A program made the position numbers and the translations under genes. A DNA stretch of 59,232 bases, taken from Shewanella saliphila. GTDB lineage: Bacteria > Pseudomonadota > Gammaproteobacteria > Enterobacterales > Shewanellaceae. Below the pieces are notes generated by a model that saw nothing but the letters and a program-made list of their open reading frames with translations, did not search any database and was not told the DNA's origin. Location of the stretch: NCBI RefSeq assembly GCF_014648295.1, contig NZ_BMQV01000025.1, forward strand, positions 1 through 59,232. Direction: 5' to 3'. Shown here in pieces: positions 35,776-44,146 of the stretch. How positions within the stretch are numbered: position 1 is the first letter of the stretch; each line of letters starts with the position of its first letter.

Positions 35776-35822
35776 TGAGTGATTACCGATTTATATAAAG
35801 TCAGTTATGGCTAAGATACTTG

Positions 35823-37691
35823 TTATCCTCGGCGTTGTTTGAGATACAGACCACCAATGGCAATATTAACCCCATCAAGATCCAATAGTGGATTGAGTTG
35901 CAACGGGTAGTTTTTACCAATACGTAAATGCACTCGTTCAGCAAGCACCGGGTTTGCAAAGTCACTGCCGGCGACCACCAGTTGTTTAATGCCAACATTT
36001 TGATCCACATGCTCAACCCAATTACTGAGGTAATCGGCAAACGAGTCATGAAACGCAAAAGCAAGTTTTGCTAAGTTGACATCGCCCGCCAGTTTAAAGC
36101 TCATAAGCGAGCCTAATGTTCTGCACCAATTAAGGCTGCGATGAGCCATGCCTTTGGTGAGCGGAAAATCAATTCTGGGTGCATTATTGTCTTGATATGA
36201 CATTGCTAACGCGATAAATCGGTCTGCCAACTCTGTCACACTCACAGGCTTACCCTGATGGCTATTGATTTGGCCTGCACCAATAATGGCCGCTGCCACA
36301 GCCATTAATTGCGTTAATGCGCTGTCTTTATCCGATAAATGCAAATCAAGTAGCTGGTTATATTCAGCGGGGTGTAATTGCTTAAATTTATCGAGTAAGT
36401 TTTTTTGAGGCGAATCTAGCAAGCTGTGGCACAGCTCATACCCGCTGTTCGGTAAGCTAGGCAGTTGAAAAAATAACTCCGCATTACTTTGGCTATCCAC
36501 CGTGACAATTTGGCTGGCATGGTGCCGACCAAAATACAATACAGCGGCATTTTTGACATACTGTGCCTTGTTATGATGCTCATGGTCATTGTGGCGTAAT
36601 AACCCCGCCGACAATGCACATAAACTGTAATTGATGTGAGTCGCGTTGCCTGGGTCAGCTGATTGAGCTTTTGGCTCATGTAACGGTACAACCTGCCATT
36701 GCAGTTGATCGGCGTTGCTTTTGGCTAAAAACTTATGTTGATCCGTTTGATAGTGATATTCGCTGTGTAAACAGGTGAGGTTGCTTGGCAACGCCATTTT
36801 TCCTGACTGTAACTCTGTAGTGGGTATCCAATATTGCGCCACCCCAGCTAACCTTAATGGAGGGTCGATATGTGTATTAACCGTGCTTAATTGGTTTACA
36901 TATACCCAATGAATATTTTTTTGACGCAGCATTTCACACAAAATCACCAATAACCGATTTTCAGCAAACTGAATATCGTATAACGGGGCGTGCAAATTAG
37001 GATGGTCGCTACACGGTCTGACCCTTAATAACGGTTTTTCAATGCTCGACAAAGCTAATACTTGGCTGTCAGAGATACAAAATTGGCTATTGAGCGAGTT
37101 AGGATTACAAATTAACACTCTCGGTTGTTGATAATCAGTCAAACTGGTTTTATTGCTCGATAAGCTTAATTGCAGCCCAAGCATGGGTAACACAAGTTCC
37201 TTGCTCGCTAACAAAGTGTTTGCCATGGCGCCAATGTCAGCTTTAGTGAGTGATTTGAGTTCACGGCTGAGCTTATAGTGGCCTTTGCAGTGTTCACAGG
37301 CCAAATTAATGTCGCCAAAGAGTGGGTGTTGATTATCACCAAATTGCGGCTGACAATGCTGGCAAAAATACAAAGGTAACCCTTTATGATGCTTCACAAT
37401 AAAGGCATTTGTTGATCCCATCTTGGCATCAATCCGCTTGATTTCGGTATGTTGTAGCCACACAGACAGTAAAAAATCGGCAGCAATGTCGTCTGCTAAC
37501 TGCTCTAATTCAGCTTGGGGCGCACTGGCTTCTATAAAATAACAAATTGCACCAGTGTCGGCATTTTGCTCACGGCCTATGCTGATATTAAGTTTATCTA
37601 AGTGTAAGTATTGATTGCATAAATGTGCATATAGCGGCACGGGTCTTTGGCAAACAAAATTAAAACGAATGGTGTGGTTACGCATCGGCAT
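35823..37691 (-). CDS. Degenerate HypF paralogue, hydrogenase-operon specific
   Basis: A 622-residue protein. It has one HypF zinc-finger module, C110-x2-C113-x18-C132-x2-C135, with the exact HypF spacing (CQHC...CEHC), but not the second module. The N-terminal about 100 residues resemble a worn acylphosphatase domain without the GVGFRPF motif. The C-terminal LVVAGSDFANPVLAERV and LDGVNIAIGGLYLKQ align with the end of the HypF Kae1-like domain (CGGVFQNKTLL, NDGGIALGQLWYG), but the HHxAH metal motif is absent. So it looks like a catalytically dead HypF relative. The ATG at 37691, 5 bp after GAGG, overlaps hyaD by 14 bp. Function unknown; a maturation role is inferred from position. Confidence 0.75.
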   Translation of the reverse strand: MPMRNHTIRFNFVCQRPVPLYAHLCNQYLHLDKLNISIGREQNADTGAICYFIEASAPQAELEQLADDIAADFLLSVWLQHTEIKRIDAKMGSTNAFIVKHHKGLPLYFCQHCQPQFGDNQHPLFGDINLACEHCKGHYKLSRELKSLTKADIGAMANTLLASKELVLPMLGLQLSLSSNKTSLTDYQQPRVLICNPNSLNSQFCISDSQVLALSSIEKPLLRVRPCSDHPNLHAPLYDIQFAENRLLVILCEMLRQKNIHWVYVNQLSTVNTHIDPPLRLAGVAQYWIPTTELQSGKMALPSNLTCLHSEYHYQTDQHKFLAKSNADQLQWQVVPLHEPKAQSADPGNATHINYSLCALSAGLLRHNDHEHHNKAQYVKNAAVLYFGRHHASQIVTVDSQSNAELFFQLPSLPNSGYELCHSLLDSPQKNLLDKFKQLHPAEYNQLLDLHLSDKDSALTQLMAVAAAIIGAGQINSHQGKPVSVTELADRFIALAMSYQDNNAPRIDFPLTKGMAHRSLNWCRTLGSLMSFKLAGDVNLAKLAFAFHDSFADYLSNWVEHVDQNVGIKQLVVAGSDFANPVLAERVHLRIGKNYPLQLNPLLDLDGVNIAIGGLYLKQRRG

Positions 37692-38232
37692 AGCAACCTC
37701 GTTTATAGGCATCTGGGATCACCTGTTCGATAGTTAAATCGGCCTTGCATGGGTAAGTAAAGCCAAGCGTTGTTAAATGTGCAAGTAGGGCCTTTTCCAT
37801 TGTGGGAATAGCCTGTAACAGGTGAGGCGTTAAGCCTAACGTCATGGGTTCAATGACCGTGGGAGTGACGCCTAAAACAAAGGTGTGTGGCCTGTCGCCA
37901 ACAATGTCCATCATATTGAGGGTTTGCAGCATTTCAACCTCGTGAGCACTGCCTTGCCAGTCAATTTCAGCAGGAGCATGGTCAAAATCAAAAAAGTACA
38001 CTTCACCCGGACCTACATCCACGCTATTGACAGTGTCGACGACGATTAAATGATCATACTGACAAATGATGGGGATCAACCCCTGGGCCAAGGTGCCGCC
38101 GTCAACAATATCGAGTTGATACTGCAAGTGGTTAAATTGATATTTATCATTGATATAATTGACAAAATGTACGCCGACTCCTTCGTCGGCGTACAATACA
38201 TTGCCTATACCTAACAGCAATATTTTTTTCAC
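37678..38232 (-). CDS. hyaD: Hydrogenase maturation protease (HyaD-type)
   Basis: Endopeptidase that removes the C-terminal extension of the large subunit after Ni insertion. 184 residues, M52 family. Start GIGNVLYADEGVG with E17, the DTV motif (D66) and the H97 of SAHEVEM form the Ni-sensing site. It begins 5 bp after hyaC; the HypF paralogue overlaps its end. It likely cleaves HyaB after its C-terminal DPCxxCxxH motif. Confidence 0.93.
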   Translation of the reverse strand: MKKILLLGIGNVLYADEGVGVHFVNYINDKYQFNHLQYQLDIVDGGTLAQGLIPIICQYDHLIVVDTVNSVDVGPGEVYFFDFDHAPAEIDWQGSAHEVEMLQTLNMMDIVGDRPHTFVLGVTPTVIEPMTLGLTPHLLQAIPTMEKALLAHLTTLGFTYPCKADLTIEQVIPDAYKRGCYADA

Positions 38233-38237
38233 GCTAA

Positions 38238-38903
38238 TTAGTGATCCTTATGGTAGTCGTAACCGGACACGATTGAGTCGACAGAGTTATGTTTAAAGCG
38301 AATGCCAGACCACACCGCCATATACACATGGATCACCACAAAGATGATAAATGCCCATGTTAAGTAGTGATGAAAAGTCCGTAAATTAGCAAGGCCACCG
38401 CATAAGGCCGTTAGCCAATCAGATACGCCACCGAGTAAACCTCCTACACCTAAGTGATACACATTGGCATACAGCACTAAGCCAGTGATACAAACAATGA
38501 GTGCCACAAACGAAATCGCCACATAAGTCATAAACTGCAATGGACCATACACCCCAGCTTTGTGTAAATTACCCATCCAGAAATACGATTTAAGCTGCAC
38601 AATCCAACTGTTTACACTCATTACGTCTTTAAATGATTTTCGTTCAATGTTGTTACGGCTAAAGAAAAACAAATAAAACCGCACTAAGGTGATACTGGTA
38701 AGTAAAAAGCCAAACACGATATGCGCAAAGCGGATCCAGCCTTGCACCAACACGTCTGAACTTTCAGGTGCCACTAAAAACGGCCACGAGATATAAAACC
38801 CCGTGATCACTAACACCAAAATTGCCAAGGCGCGCAGCCAATGAAATATGCGAATGGCCGGAGTAAATATCAGCTTCCTATTGTGGGTTGCGATATGTTC
38901 CAT
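38238..38903 (-). CDS. hyaC: Hydrogenase cytochrome b subunit
   Basis: Di-haem membrane cytochrome b that links the periplasmic hydrogenase to the quinone pool. 221 residues with four transmembrane helices and helix histidines (RIFHWLRALA, IRFAHIVFG, RTFHHYLTWAF, FVVIHVYMAVWSG). It follows hyaB by 30 bp. Confidence 0.95.
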   Translation of the reverse strand: MEHIATHNRKLIFTPAIRIFHWLRALAILVLVITGFYISWPFLVAPESSDVLVQGWIRFAHIVFGFLLTSITLVRFYLFFFSRNNIERKSFKDVMSVNSWIVQLKSYFWMGNLHKAGVYGPLQFMTYVAISFVALIVCITGLVLYANVYHLGVGGLLGGVSDWLTALCGGLANLRTFHHYLTWAFIIFVVIHVYMAVWSGIRFKHNSVDSIVSGYDYHKDH

Positions 38904-38933
38904 ACTTTTATCCCTCCTAATCCATCAGCCTAA

Positions 38934-40637
38934 TTAAAATCCGTTAGGATCAATTTTAAATTGGCCAAGCGTTTGTTTGTTGTAATCCATCACATGGACA
39001 GAACACGCCATACAAGGGTCAAACGAGTGAATAATACGAATCACCTCAAGTGGCTTAGTGGGATCTTCAAGTTGTAAGCCAATTAACGATGCTTCGTAAG
39101 GTCCCATATTGCCACGGGCATCAACGGGTCCAGCATTCCAGGTTGTGGGCACCACAGCTTGGTAGTTTTCAACTTTACCGTCTTTAATTCGCATCCAATG
39201 GCTAAGCATGCCGCGTGGTGCTTCAATCATCGAATAGCCTTCATAGACCTGGTTAGGGTCGATTTCGGGTTTAACATAGGTTGATTCATCAGACTGAATA
39301 TTGGTCAGCAGTGCGTCAAACGTGACTAAACTAGCCTGGCCGACGAGTAACGTTTGCAACATACGGGCAGCGGTGCGGCCCAATGTAGTAAACAAGGCGT
39401 CAATAGGTAATCCTGTACGAGCCAATAAACCATCAACCGCATTAACCACGGTTTGATTGCCACGGGCGTAGTTCACTAACAAGCAAGCTAGTGGTCCCAC
39501 TTCAACAGGCTCATCTTGATAACGAGGCGACTTAACCCACGAATATTTGCCATCACCGTCAACAGTTGGCAACTTGCCATAAACTGTATCGCGCTCAACA
39601 AAACCGGTGTAATCCGGTACCGTTGTACCTTCATACGGATGCTGCGGACCATCGGCTTTGTACCAAGCATGAGTGACATCTTCACGGATTAAATCAGGAT
39701 TAATGTCCATCACATTGGCTAAATCGCCTTTAATGATCACCCCTTGCTCAAATAAGTGCTGACCATCGGCCATAATAAAGTCATCAGCACACAAGAAGCT
39801 ACTGACATTAACACCGCCAAGCACACTGGCCTCAGTGCCAAATGCTTCAGCTGCCATCACAATGTCAGCTTGGTAAGCACGTTCAATAAAGTCTTGTACA
39901 ATAGCGTGTTTTTGCTTCCACTCTTGCAAGCGTGCTGGGCTTAACATGTCGCGTACAGAGGTGACACCACCGACAATAATCGATTGTGGGTGAGGGGATT
40001 TACCACCAAAAATGGCGAGCATTTCAGCCGCAACACGCTGTACTTCTAGTGCTTTTAAGTAATGCGATAATGCAATCAGGTTTTGCTCTGGGGTAAAGCG
40101 GTAAGTACCATTGCCCCAATATGCATTGGCAAATGGGCCAAGTTTTCCGGTTTCGACTAAGCCTTTCACTCTGGCTTGTACTGCTTTTAATTCACCTTCA
40201 CCAGCTGCTATGGGCGCGTCTGAATAATTCATCGCTACTTTGGCCGCCAATGCTGGGTCGGCGCTTAATGCTGATACCACATCAACCCAATCTAGGCCGT
40301 GTAAATGGTAAAAATGCACAATATGATCATGCATATATAGTGATGACTGCATTAAGCTGCGTAAGTATTTCGCATTAAGCGGGATTTTTACCCCAAGGGC
40401 ATTTTCAACGGCCTCAGTACCACAGCGATAATGCGAATAAGTACACACGCCACAAATACGTTGCACAATTAAACCGACGTCCATCGGTGTGCGACCTTTT
40501 AAAATCACTTCAATACCACGCCACAAGGTCGATGATGACCAGGCTTTAGTGATGACATTATTATCATCCACTTCCACCTCGATACGTAAATGGCCTTCGA
40601 TACGGGTGATTGGGTCGATTACGACACGTTTACTCAT
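38934..40637 (-). CDS. hyaB: [NiFe] hydrogenase large subunit
   Basis: Catalytic subunit, 567 residues. The four active-site cysteines are C62 and C65 in RICGVC (L1) and C542 and C545 in DPCMACSVH (L2, 540-548). After H548 there is a 19-residue C-terminal extension ending DPNGF, expected to be removed by HyaD. It lies 2 bp downstream of the small subunit gene. The full heterodimer is exported by the Tat leader on HyaA. Confidence 0.97.
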   Translation of the reverse strand: MSKRVVIDPITRIEGHLRIEVEVDDNNVITKAWSSSTLWRGIEVILKGRTPMDVGLIVQRICGVCTYSHYRCGTEAVENALGVKIPLNAKYLRSLMQSSLYMHDHIVHFYHLHGLDWVDVVSALSADPALAAKVAMNYSDAPIAAGEGELKAVQARVKGLVETGKLGPFANAYWGNGTYRFTPEQNLIALSHYLKALEVQRVAAEMLAIFGGKSPHPQSIIVGGVTSVRDMLSPARLQEWKQKHAIVQDFIERAYQADIVMAAEAFGTEASVLGGVNVSSFLCADDFIMADGQHLFEQGVIIKGDLANVMDINPDLIREDVTHAWYKADGPQHPYEGTTVPDYTGFVERDTVYGKLPTVDGDGKYSWVKSPRYQDEPVEVGPLACLLVNYARGNQTVVNAVDGLLARTGLPIDALFTTLGRTAARMLQTLLVGQASLVTFDALLTNIQSDESTYVKPEIDPNQVYEGYSMIEAPRGMLSHWMRIKDGKVENYQAVVPTTWNAGPVDARGNMGPYEASLIGLQLEDPTKPLEVIRIIHSFDPCMACSVHVMDYNKQTLGQFKIDPNGF

Positions 40638-40639
40638 GA

Positions 40640-41776
40640 TTAATCCTCCAAAGGCTTAGCAAATACGCTAGCTACTGCATGGGCGCCAATACCAACAACG
40701 GTCGCACCTAAAATAACCGCTCCAACTGTGTCAGCGGTGGCATCAATGCCATGTAAAAGTTGACGTCCTAGCGGTTTTTCAAAGTCCGCCATGTCATCCC
40801 AAAAATTTTGCTCAGAGCAGCCCATACAGCCATGACCCGCAAGAACAGGCCAACTGGTGTGATGATTAAAACGCTCGGTAGGGCAATTGTTATAGGTATA
40901 AGGCCCTTTGCAGCCTACTTTATATAAGCAGTAACCTTCTTTAGCGCCTTCATCGCCAAACTCTTCTACAAACTCACCGGCATCGAAGCGGCCACGACGT
41001 TCGCAGTTATCATGTACTCGTGCACCGTAGGCCCATTTAGGACGATTAAACATGTCTAGCGCTGGTAATTTTCCAAACATAATGAAGTACATTAATGTAC
41101 CAACAATGTTCTTCTCGCTCGGTGGACAGCCGCCTAGGTTAATCACGGTTTTATCAACCACCTCATGAATCCCTTTCGCCCCTGTTGGATTTGGTGATGC
41201 TGCTTGTACACCGCCAAACGCCGCACAGGTACCGACTGACACAATCGCAGCAGCGTTTTTAGCGGCTTCTTTAACAATATGCAGCCCAGTGTGTCCCTTA
41301 CAACCCACGGTTAAAAACGCCCCGTTATTGGCTGTAGGCACCGCACCTTCAACGGCGAGTAAATAACGGCCTTTGTAGGTTTCTAAGGCATGCTCAAGGT
41401 TTTCTTCAGCTTGCCAGCCCGACGCGGCCATTAAGGTCTCGTGATACTCAAGCGAGATATGATCAAAAATTAAGGTGTCAAGGTTTGGTGAGTCGGTACG
41501 AATAAGCGACTCAGAGCATCCGGTACACTCAGCCATGTGTAACCAAATTAACGGCACACGATCGGCTAATTCAGCGGCTTGGGCCACCAGATTACTAAAG
41601 GGTAAAGGGAGAGCTAACATCGCGGTGACCGAAGCGGTCCATTTAATGAAGTCTCGGCGAGATATGCCAAGGTCGGCCATTTTTTGTTGTAATGTTAAAG
41701 GCTGACGTTGGGCAAATTGACGTAAATAATCAAGACGCTCTTGGCCTTGCTTATAAAGGGCTGCATGTGTGTCCAT
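40640..41776 (-). CDS. hyaA: [NiFe] hydrogenase small subunit with Tat signal
   Basis: Fe-S electron-transfer subunit, 378 residues. A long n-region precedes the Tat motif SRRDFIK (39-45) and a hydrophobic stretch ending VAQA. The proximal cluster motif is C84-T-G-C87. Medial and distal cluster cysteines appear in CKGPYTYNNCP and GHGCMGCSEQNFWD, and a C-terminal membrane anchor ends the protein. CTGC is the normal four-Cys pattern, not the CTCC of O2-tolerant membrane-bound hydrogenases, so an O2-sensitive enzyme is expected. First gene of the operon, downstream of an Fnr box. Confidence 0.97.
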   Translation of the reverse strand: MDTHAALYKQGQERLDYLRQFAQRQPLTLQQKMADLGISRRDFIKWTASVTAMLALPLPFSNLVAQAAELADRVPLIWLHMAECTGCSESLIRTDSPNLDTLIFDHISLEYHETLMAASGWQAEENLEHALETYKGRYLLAVEGAVPTANNGAFLTVGCKGHTGLHIVKEAAKNAAAIVSVGTCAAFGGVQAASPNPTGAKGIHEVVDKTVINLGGCPPSEKNIVGTLMYFIMFGKLPALDMFNRPKWAYGARVHDNCERRGRFDAGEFVEEFGDEGAKEGYCLYKVGCKGPYTYNNCPTERFNHHTSWPVLAGHGCMGCSEQNFWDDMADFEKPLGRQLLHGIDATADTVGAVILGATVVGIGAHAVASVFAKPLED

Positions 41777-41837
41777 GTTGATACCTTCTACTTAATTTAG
41801 CGCGGGGCTAATAAATAATTGCATTCCATCAGTATCA

Positions 41838-41878
41838 ATACTAAATCTCAGCTAAAAATCATCCTTGATGTAAATCAA
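41838..41878 (-). promoter_or_regulatory. Fnr-dependent promoter of the hya operon
   Basis: TTGATGTAAATCAA at 41865-41878 is a perfect Fnr consensus (TTGAT-N4-ATCAA). On the minus strand TAGTAT at 41838-41843 is a plausible -10. With a start near 41830-41831 the Fnr site is centred close to -41.5, the class II activator position. Shewanella's Fnr homologue EtrA is the expected factor. The hyaA ATG lies about 54 bp further downstream. Confidence 0.75.
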
Positions 41879-41925
41879 CTTGTTGAAAATTTCCTTAACA
41901 TATTTTCTATATTTGTGTCTAATTT

Positions 41926-41939
41926 ATGATGTTGATCAA
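41926..41939. promoter_or_regulatory. Second, partial Fnr/CRP-type site
   Basis: ATGATGTTGATCAA has one perfect ATCAA half and a 4/5 TTGAT half. It is 61 bp upstream of the perfect Fnr box and could modulate hya or the divergent MscS gene. Confidence 0.35.
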
Positions 41940-42150
41940 GTTAACAAATTTGCACATGGACAAATTGTCTCAATCGCATAATCGCCTCATAATGTGATCT
42001 TGGTAAGGTGTTATATGACTAATATTGAATCTATTGTCATGATCTAATCGATATTTCCGCTACTGTTACCTTGTTTTCTCACGTTATAGACAATAAAGTG
42101 TCGCCTATAAAGGCATAGCGTTTTTTAATAAATTTTTAACAAAATAGGGC

Positions 42151-43008
42151 GTGGGTTTGGCAGATAACATAGCATTAGTCATTGATTTTCTTTTTGAGCA
42201 TAAATTATTTTTTACGGCGCTAATCATCGTCATTATTTCATTGATTAAACACGTCATTATTACGGCAATCCGAGGGGACGTTGCATTTTTATCTGATGTG
42301 CAGCGTAAATGGATGTCACGCACTAAAAATGGCGTATTTGTACTCACCATATTGATACTGTTTTTGTTGTGGCAAACCGAGGTCAGTAAATTCGCTTTGT
42401 CAGTCACTGCGATTGCCATTGCCCTGGTGATTGCTTCTAAAGAAATCATTCTATGTTTTACCGGTTCTATTCAGCGCGCCAGTTCACGTTCGTTTGTGAT
42501 TGGCGATTGGATTGAAGTAGGCAACATTTATGGCCAGGTGATTGAGCACAACTTAATGGCGACCGTCATTCAAGAAATTGATTTAGAAAATGGTCAATAC
42601 CATTTCACCGGCAAAACCGCGACATTACCTAACAGCATGTTTTTTACTTATGCCGTTAAAAACCATAACTTTTTAAAGCGCTATGTTTATCATCACATTA
42701 CGATAACCGTGGCCAAATTTGACAATTTATACCCGTTATTTCCGGCGTTAATTGAACAAATAGACCATCATTGTGAAGATTTTATTGAAGTCGCCAAACG
42801 CTATAACGGCGTGATAGAAAAGCATGCAGGCGTTGATTTGCCAGGAAGTGAACCGCACATTCATGTCACCAGCGGTGCTACAGGTGAGCAAAATGTCCAT
42901 ATTATGATATTTTGCCCAACCGAGCGGGCAATCGAGTTAGATGCCTTAATCCGCCAAGACTTTATGCAAGCCTATCACCAACGATTTGGTACACAAGCTC
43001 ACGCATAA
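42151..43008 (+). CDS. MscS-family mechanosensitive channel
   Basis: 285 residues. Three N-terminal hydrophobic segments (about 18-42, 58-76, 82-104) are followed by the MscS beta domain (FVIGDWIEVGNIYGQVIEH in part, ATLPNSMFFTYAV) and a cytoplasmic alpha/beta domain. The lining helix reads SKEIILCFTGS. Related to small-conductance channels that release solutes on osmotic downshock. A GTG start at 42151 is used; a TTG at 42157 is an alternative. Followed by a terminator-like hairpin. Confidence 0.85.
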   Translation: MGLADNIALVIDFLFEHKLFFTALIIVIISLIKHVIITAIRGDVAFLSDVQRKWMSRTKNGVFVLTILILFLLWQTEVSKFALSVTAIAIALVIASKEIILCFTGSIQRASSRSFVIGDWIEVGNIYGQVIEHNLMATVIQEIDLENGQYHFTGKTATLPNSMFFTYAVKNHNFLKRYVYHHITITVAKFDNLYPLFPALIEQIDHHCEDFIEVAKRYNGVIEKHAGVDLPGSEPHIHVTSGATGEQNVHIMIFCPTERAIELDALIRQDFMQAYHQRFGTQAHA

Positions 43009-43022
43009 GCTTATCGTAACTA

Positions 43023-43060
43023 AACGGTGATAAGTGTTAGCCACTCGTCGCCGTTTTTAT
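43023..43060 (+). terminator. Terminator of the MscS gene
   Basis: AACGGTGA (43023-43030) pairs with TCGCCGTT (43048-43055) with one G-U pair and a 17-nt loop, then TTTATTTCT follows. A moderate intrinsic terminator. Confidence 0.55.
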
Positions 43061-43062
43061 TT

Positions 43063-44019
43063 CTAAGGCTTTTGAGAAGCCACAACAGGTTGTGACTGGG
43101 ATGATCTATTCTGGAATTTAATATAAATAAACAATGAAAAAATGATGATCCCGCCACCAATTAACTTCTGAGTTTCAACTACTTCTCCCAGAAAACTAAC
43201 AGATAAAATCAAGGTCCAAATGGGTTCAAGAAGCATAATTAACGACGCTTTTTCAATCTTAACGCTAAATTGCCCCAGAGTTTGCGATAAGTAGCGTATG
43301 CAGGTGGCAACAAAGGTTGATATGGCAAACCAAAACAAAATGTGGCTATTTAAACTCACACTCTCAGGGCTGACAATTAACATCACAATCAGGCCGACAG
43401 CGCCGATCATAAACAATTGCACACAAATGGAGGTTAGCGGCTTAACGCTGTTTAGTACCTGTTTATTTAACACAAAATGCAGCGACAACAGCACCGACGA
43501 CAATAAGAAAAACCATTGGCTTTTTTCAACGACCCAACCATCGGTTAAGGTCAGCAACATAATACCAATGCAGGTAATAGGGAGCGTAAGCCAAAAAATG
43601 CTAGGTGGCCGCACTTTAAACAGTATCCATGAAATAAATGGCGCAATGATCATCGCCAAACTCATAATAAATGCACCAACAGACAAAGTATTAGAGATTG
43701 AAATGGCATAAACCCACACTTCAATTGAGGCGGCTAGCACAACGCCTACAGTGCAAAGTGACAATAACTGTTTAGGCCTTAAGGCGAAGACTTGTTTATA
43801 GCAAAAGGGTAATAAAATGATGCTTGCCAGTAAAAATCGTGCGGTAACAAAGGTTTCGCCAGGCACTTCTAAAATCACTAGCTTTGAGGCTATCCAGCCT
43901 ATACCGGCCAACATAGTCGCCAGTAAAATTAATAATTCACCACGGTATGATTGTTTGTTAAACAAAGTATGACTTCCCAATTTAACGGCAGGGCGATGAG
44001 GAATGACAAATACTAACAA
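43063..44019 (-). CDS. EamA-family drug/metabolite transporter
   Basis: 318 residues with about ten hydrophobic helices in two EamA repeats (from about 28 and about 168). The second repeat ends LEPIWTLILSVSFLGEVVETQKLIGGGII in its shorter signature parts. Inner-membrane permease of the DMT superfamily; substrate unknown. The N-terminal 25 residues are polar and the true start may be a later Met. Confidence 0.85.
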   Translation of the reverse strand: MLVFVIPHRPAVKLGSHTLFNKQSYRGELLILLATMLAGIGWIASKLVILEVPGETFVTARFLLASIILLPFCYKQVFALRPKQLLSLCTVGVVLAASIEVWVYAISISNTLSVGAFIMSLAMIIAPFISWILFKVRPPSIFWLTLPITCIGIMLLTLTDGWVVEKSQWFFLLSSVLLSLHFVLNKQVLNSVKPLTSICVQLFMIGAVGLIVMLIVSPESVSLNSHILFWFAISTFVATCIRYLSQTLGQFSVKIEKASLIMLLEPIWTLILSVSFLGEVVETQKLIGGGIIIFSLFIYIKFQNRSSQSQPVVASQKP

Positions 44020-44040
44020 AAATAAGTGAAAGCTAAAATA

Positions 44041-44068
44041 AATAAGCGACTCATTAGAGCCGCTTATT
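44041..44068. terminator. Hairpin downstream of the alkene reductase region
   Basis: AATAAGCG-A-CTC with GAG-C-CGCTTATT, one mismatch, short loop. It lies between the EamA start and the reductase stop, both on minus, and can terminate the reductase transcript. Confidence 0.5.
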
Positions 44069-44146
44069 GACTTAATTTACATTGTTATTAAGCCGTTAAT
44101 TATGTTGATTTTTATCGCTATTAACTCAATCAATTAAGCATCTTGA

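Larger units (their letters stand above)
41777..42150. other. Divergent regulatory region hya/MscS
   Basis: 374 bp without a gene. It holds a perfect Fnr box and a second partial one (41865-41878, 41926-41939), and a candidate hya -10. The MscS-proximal half is AT-rich and shows nothing further that I can support. Confidence 0.6.

Noticed and set aside
40640..41776. O2-tolerant (six-Cys proximal cluster) hydrogenase
   Set aside because: The proximal motif is CTGC, not CTCC, so the extra cysteines of O2-tolerant enzymes are not seen.
42014..42046. 10-codon frame in the hya/MscS gap
   Set aside because: Too short and without any supporting signal; not distinguishable from chance.
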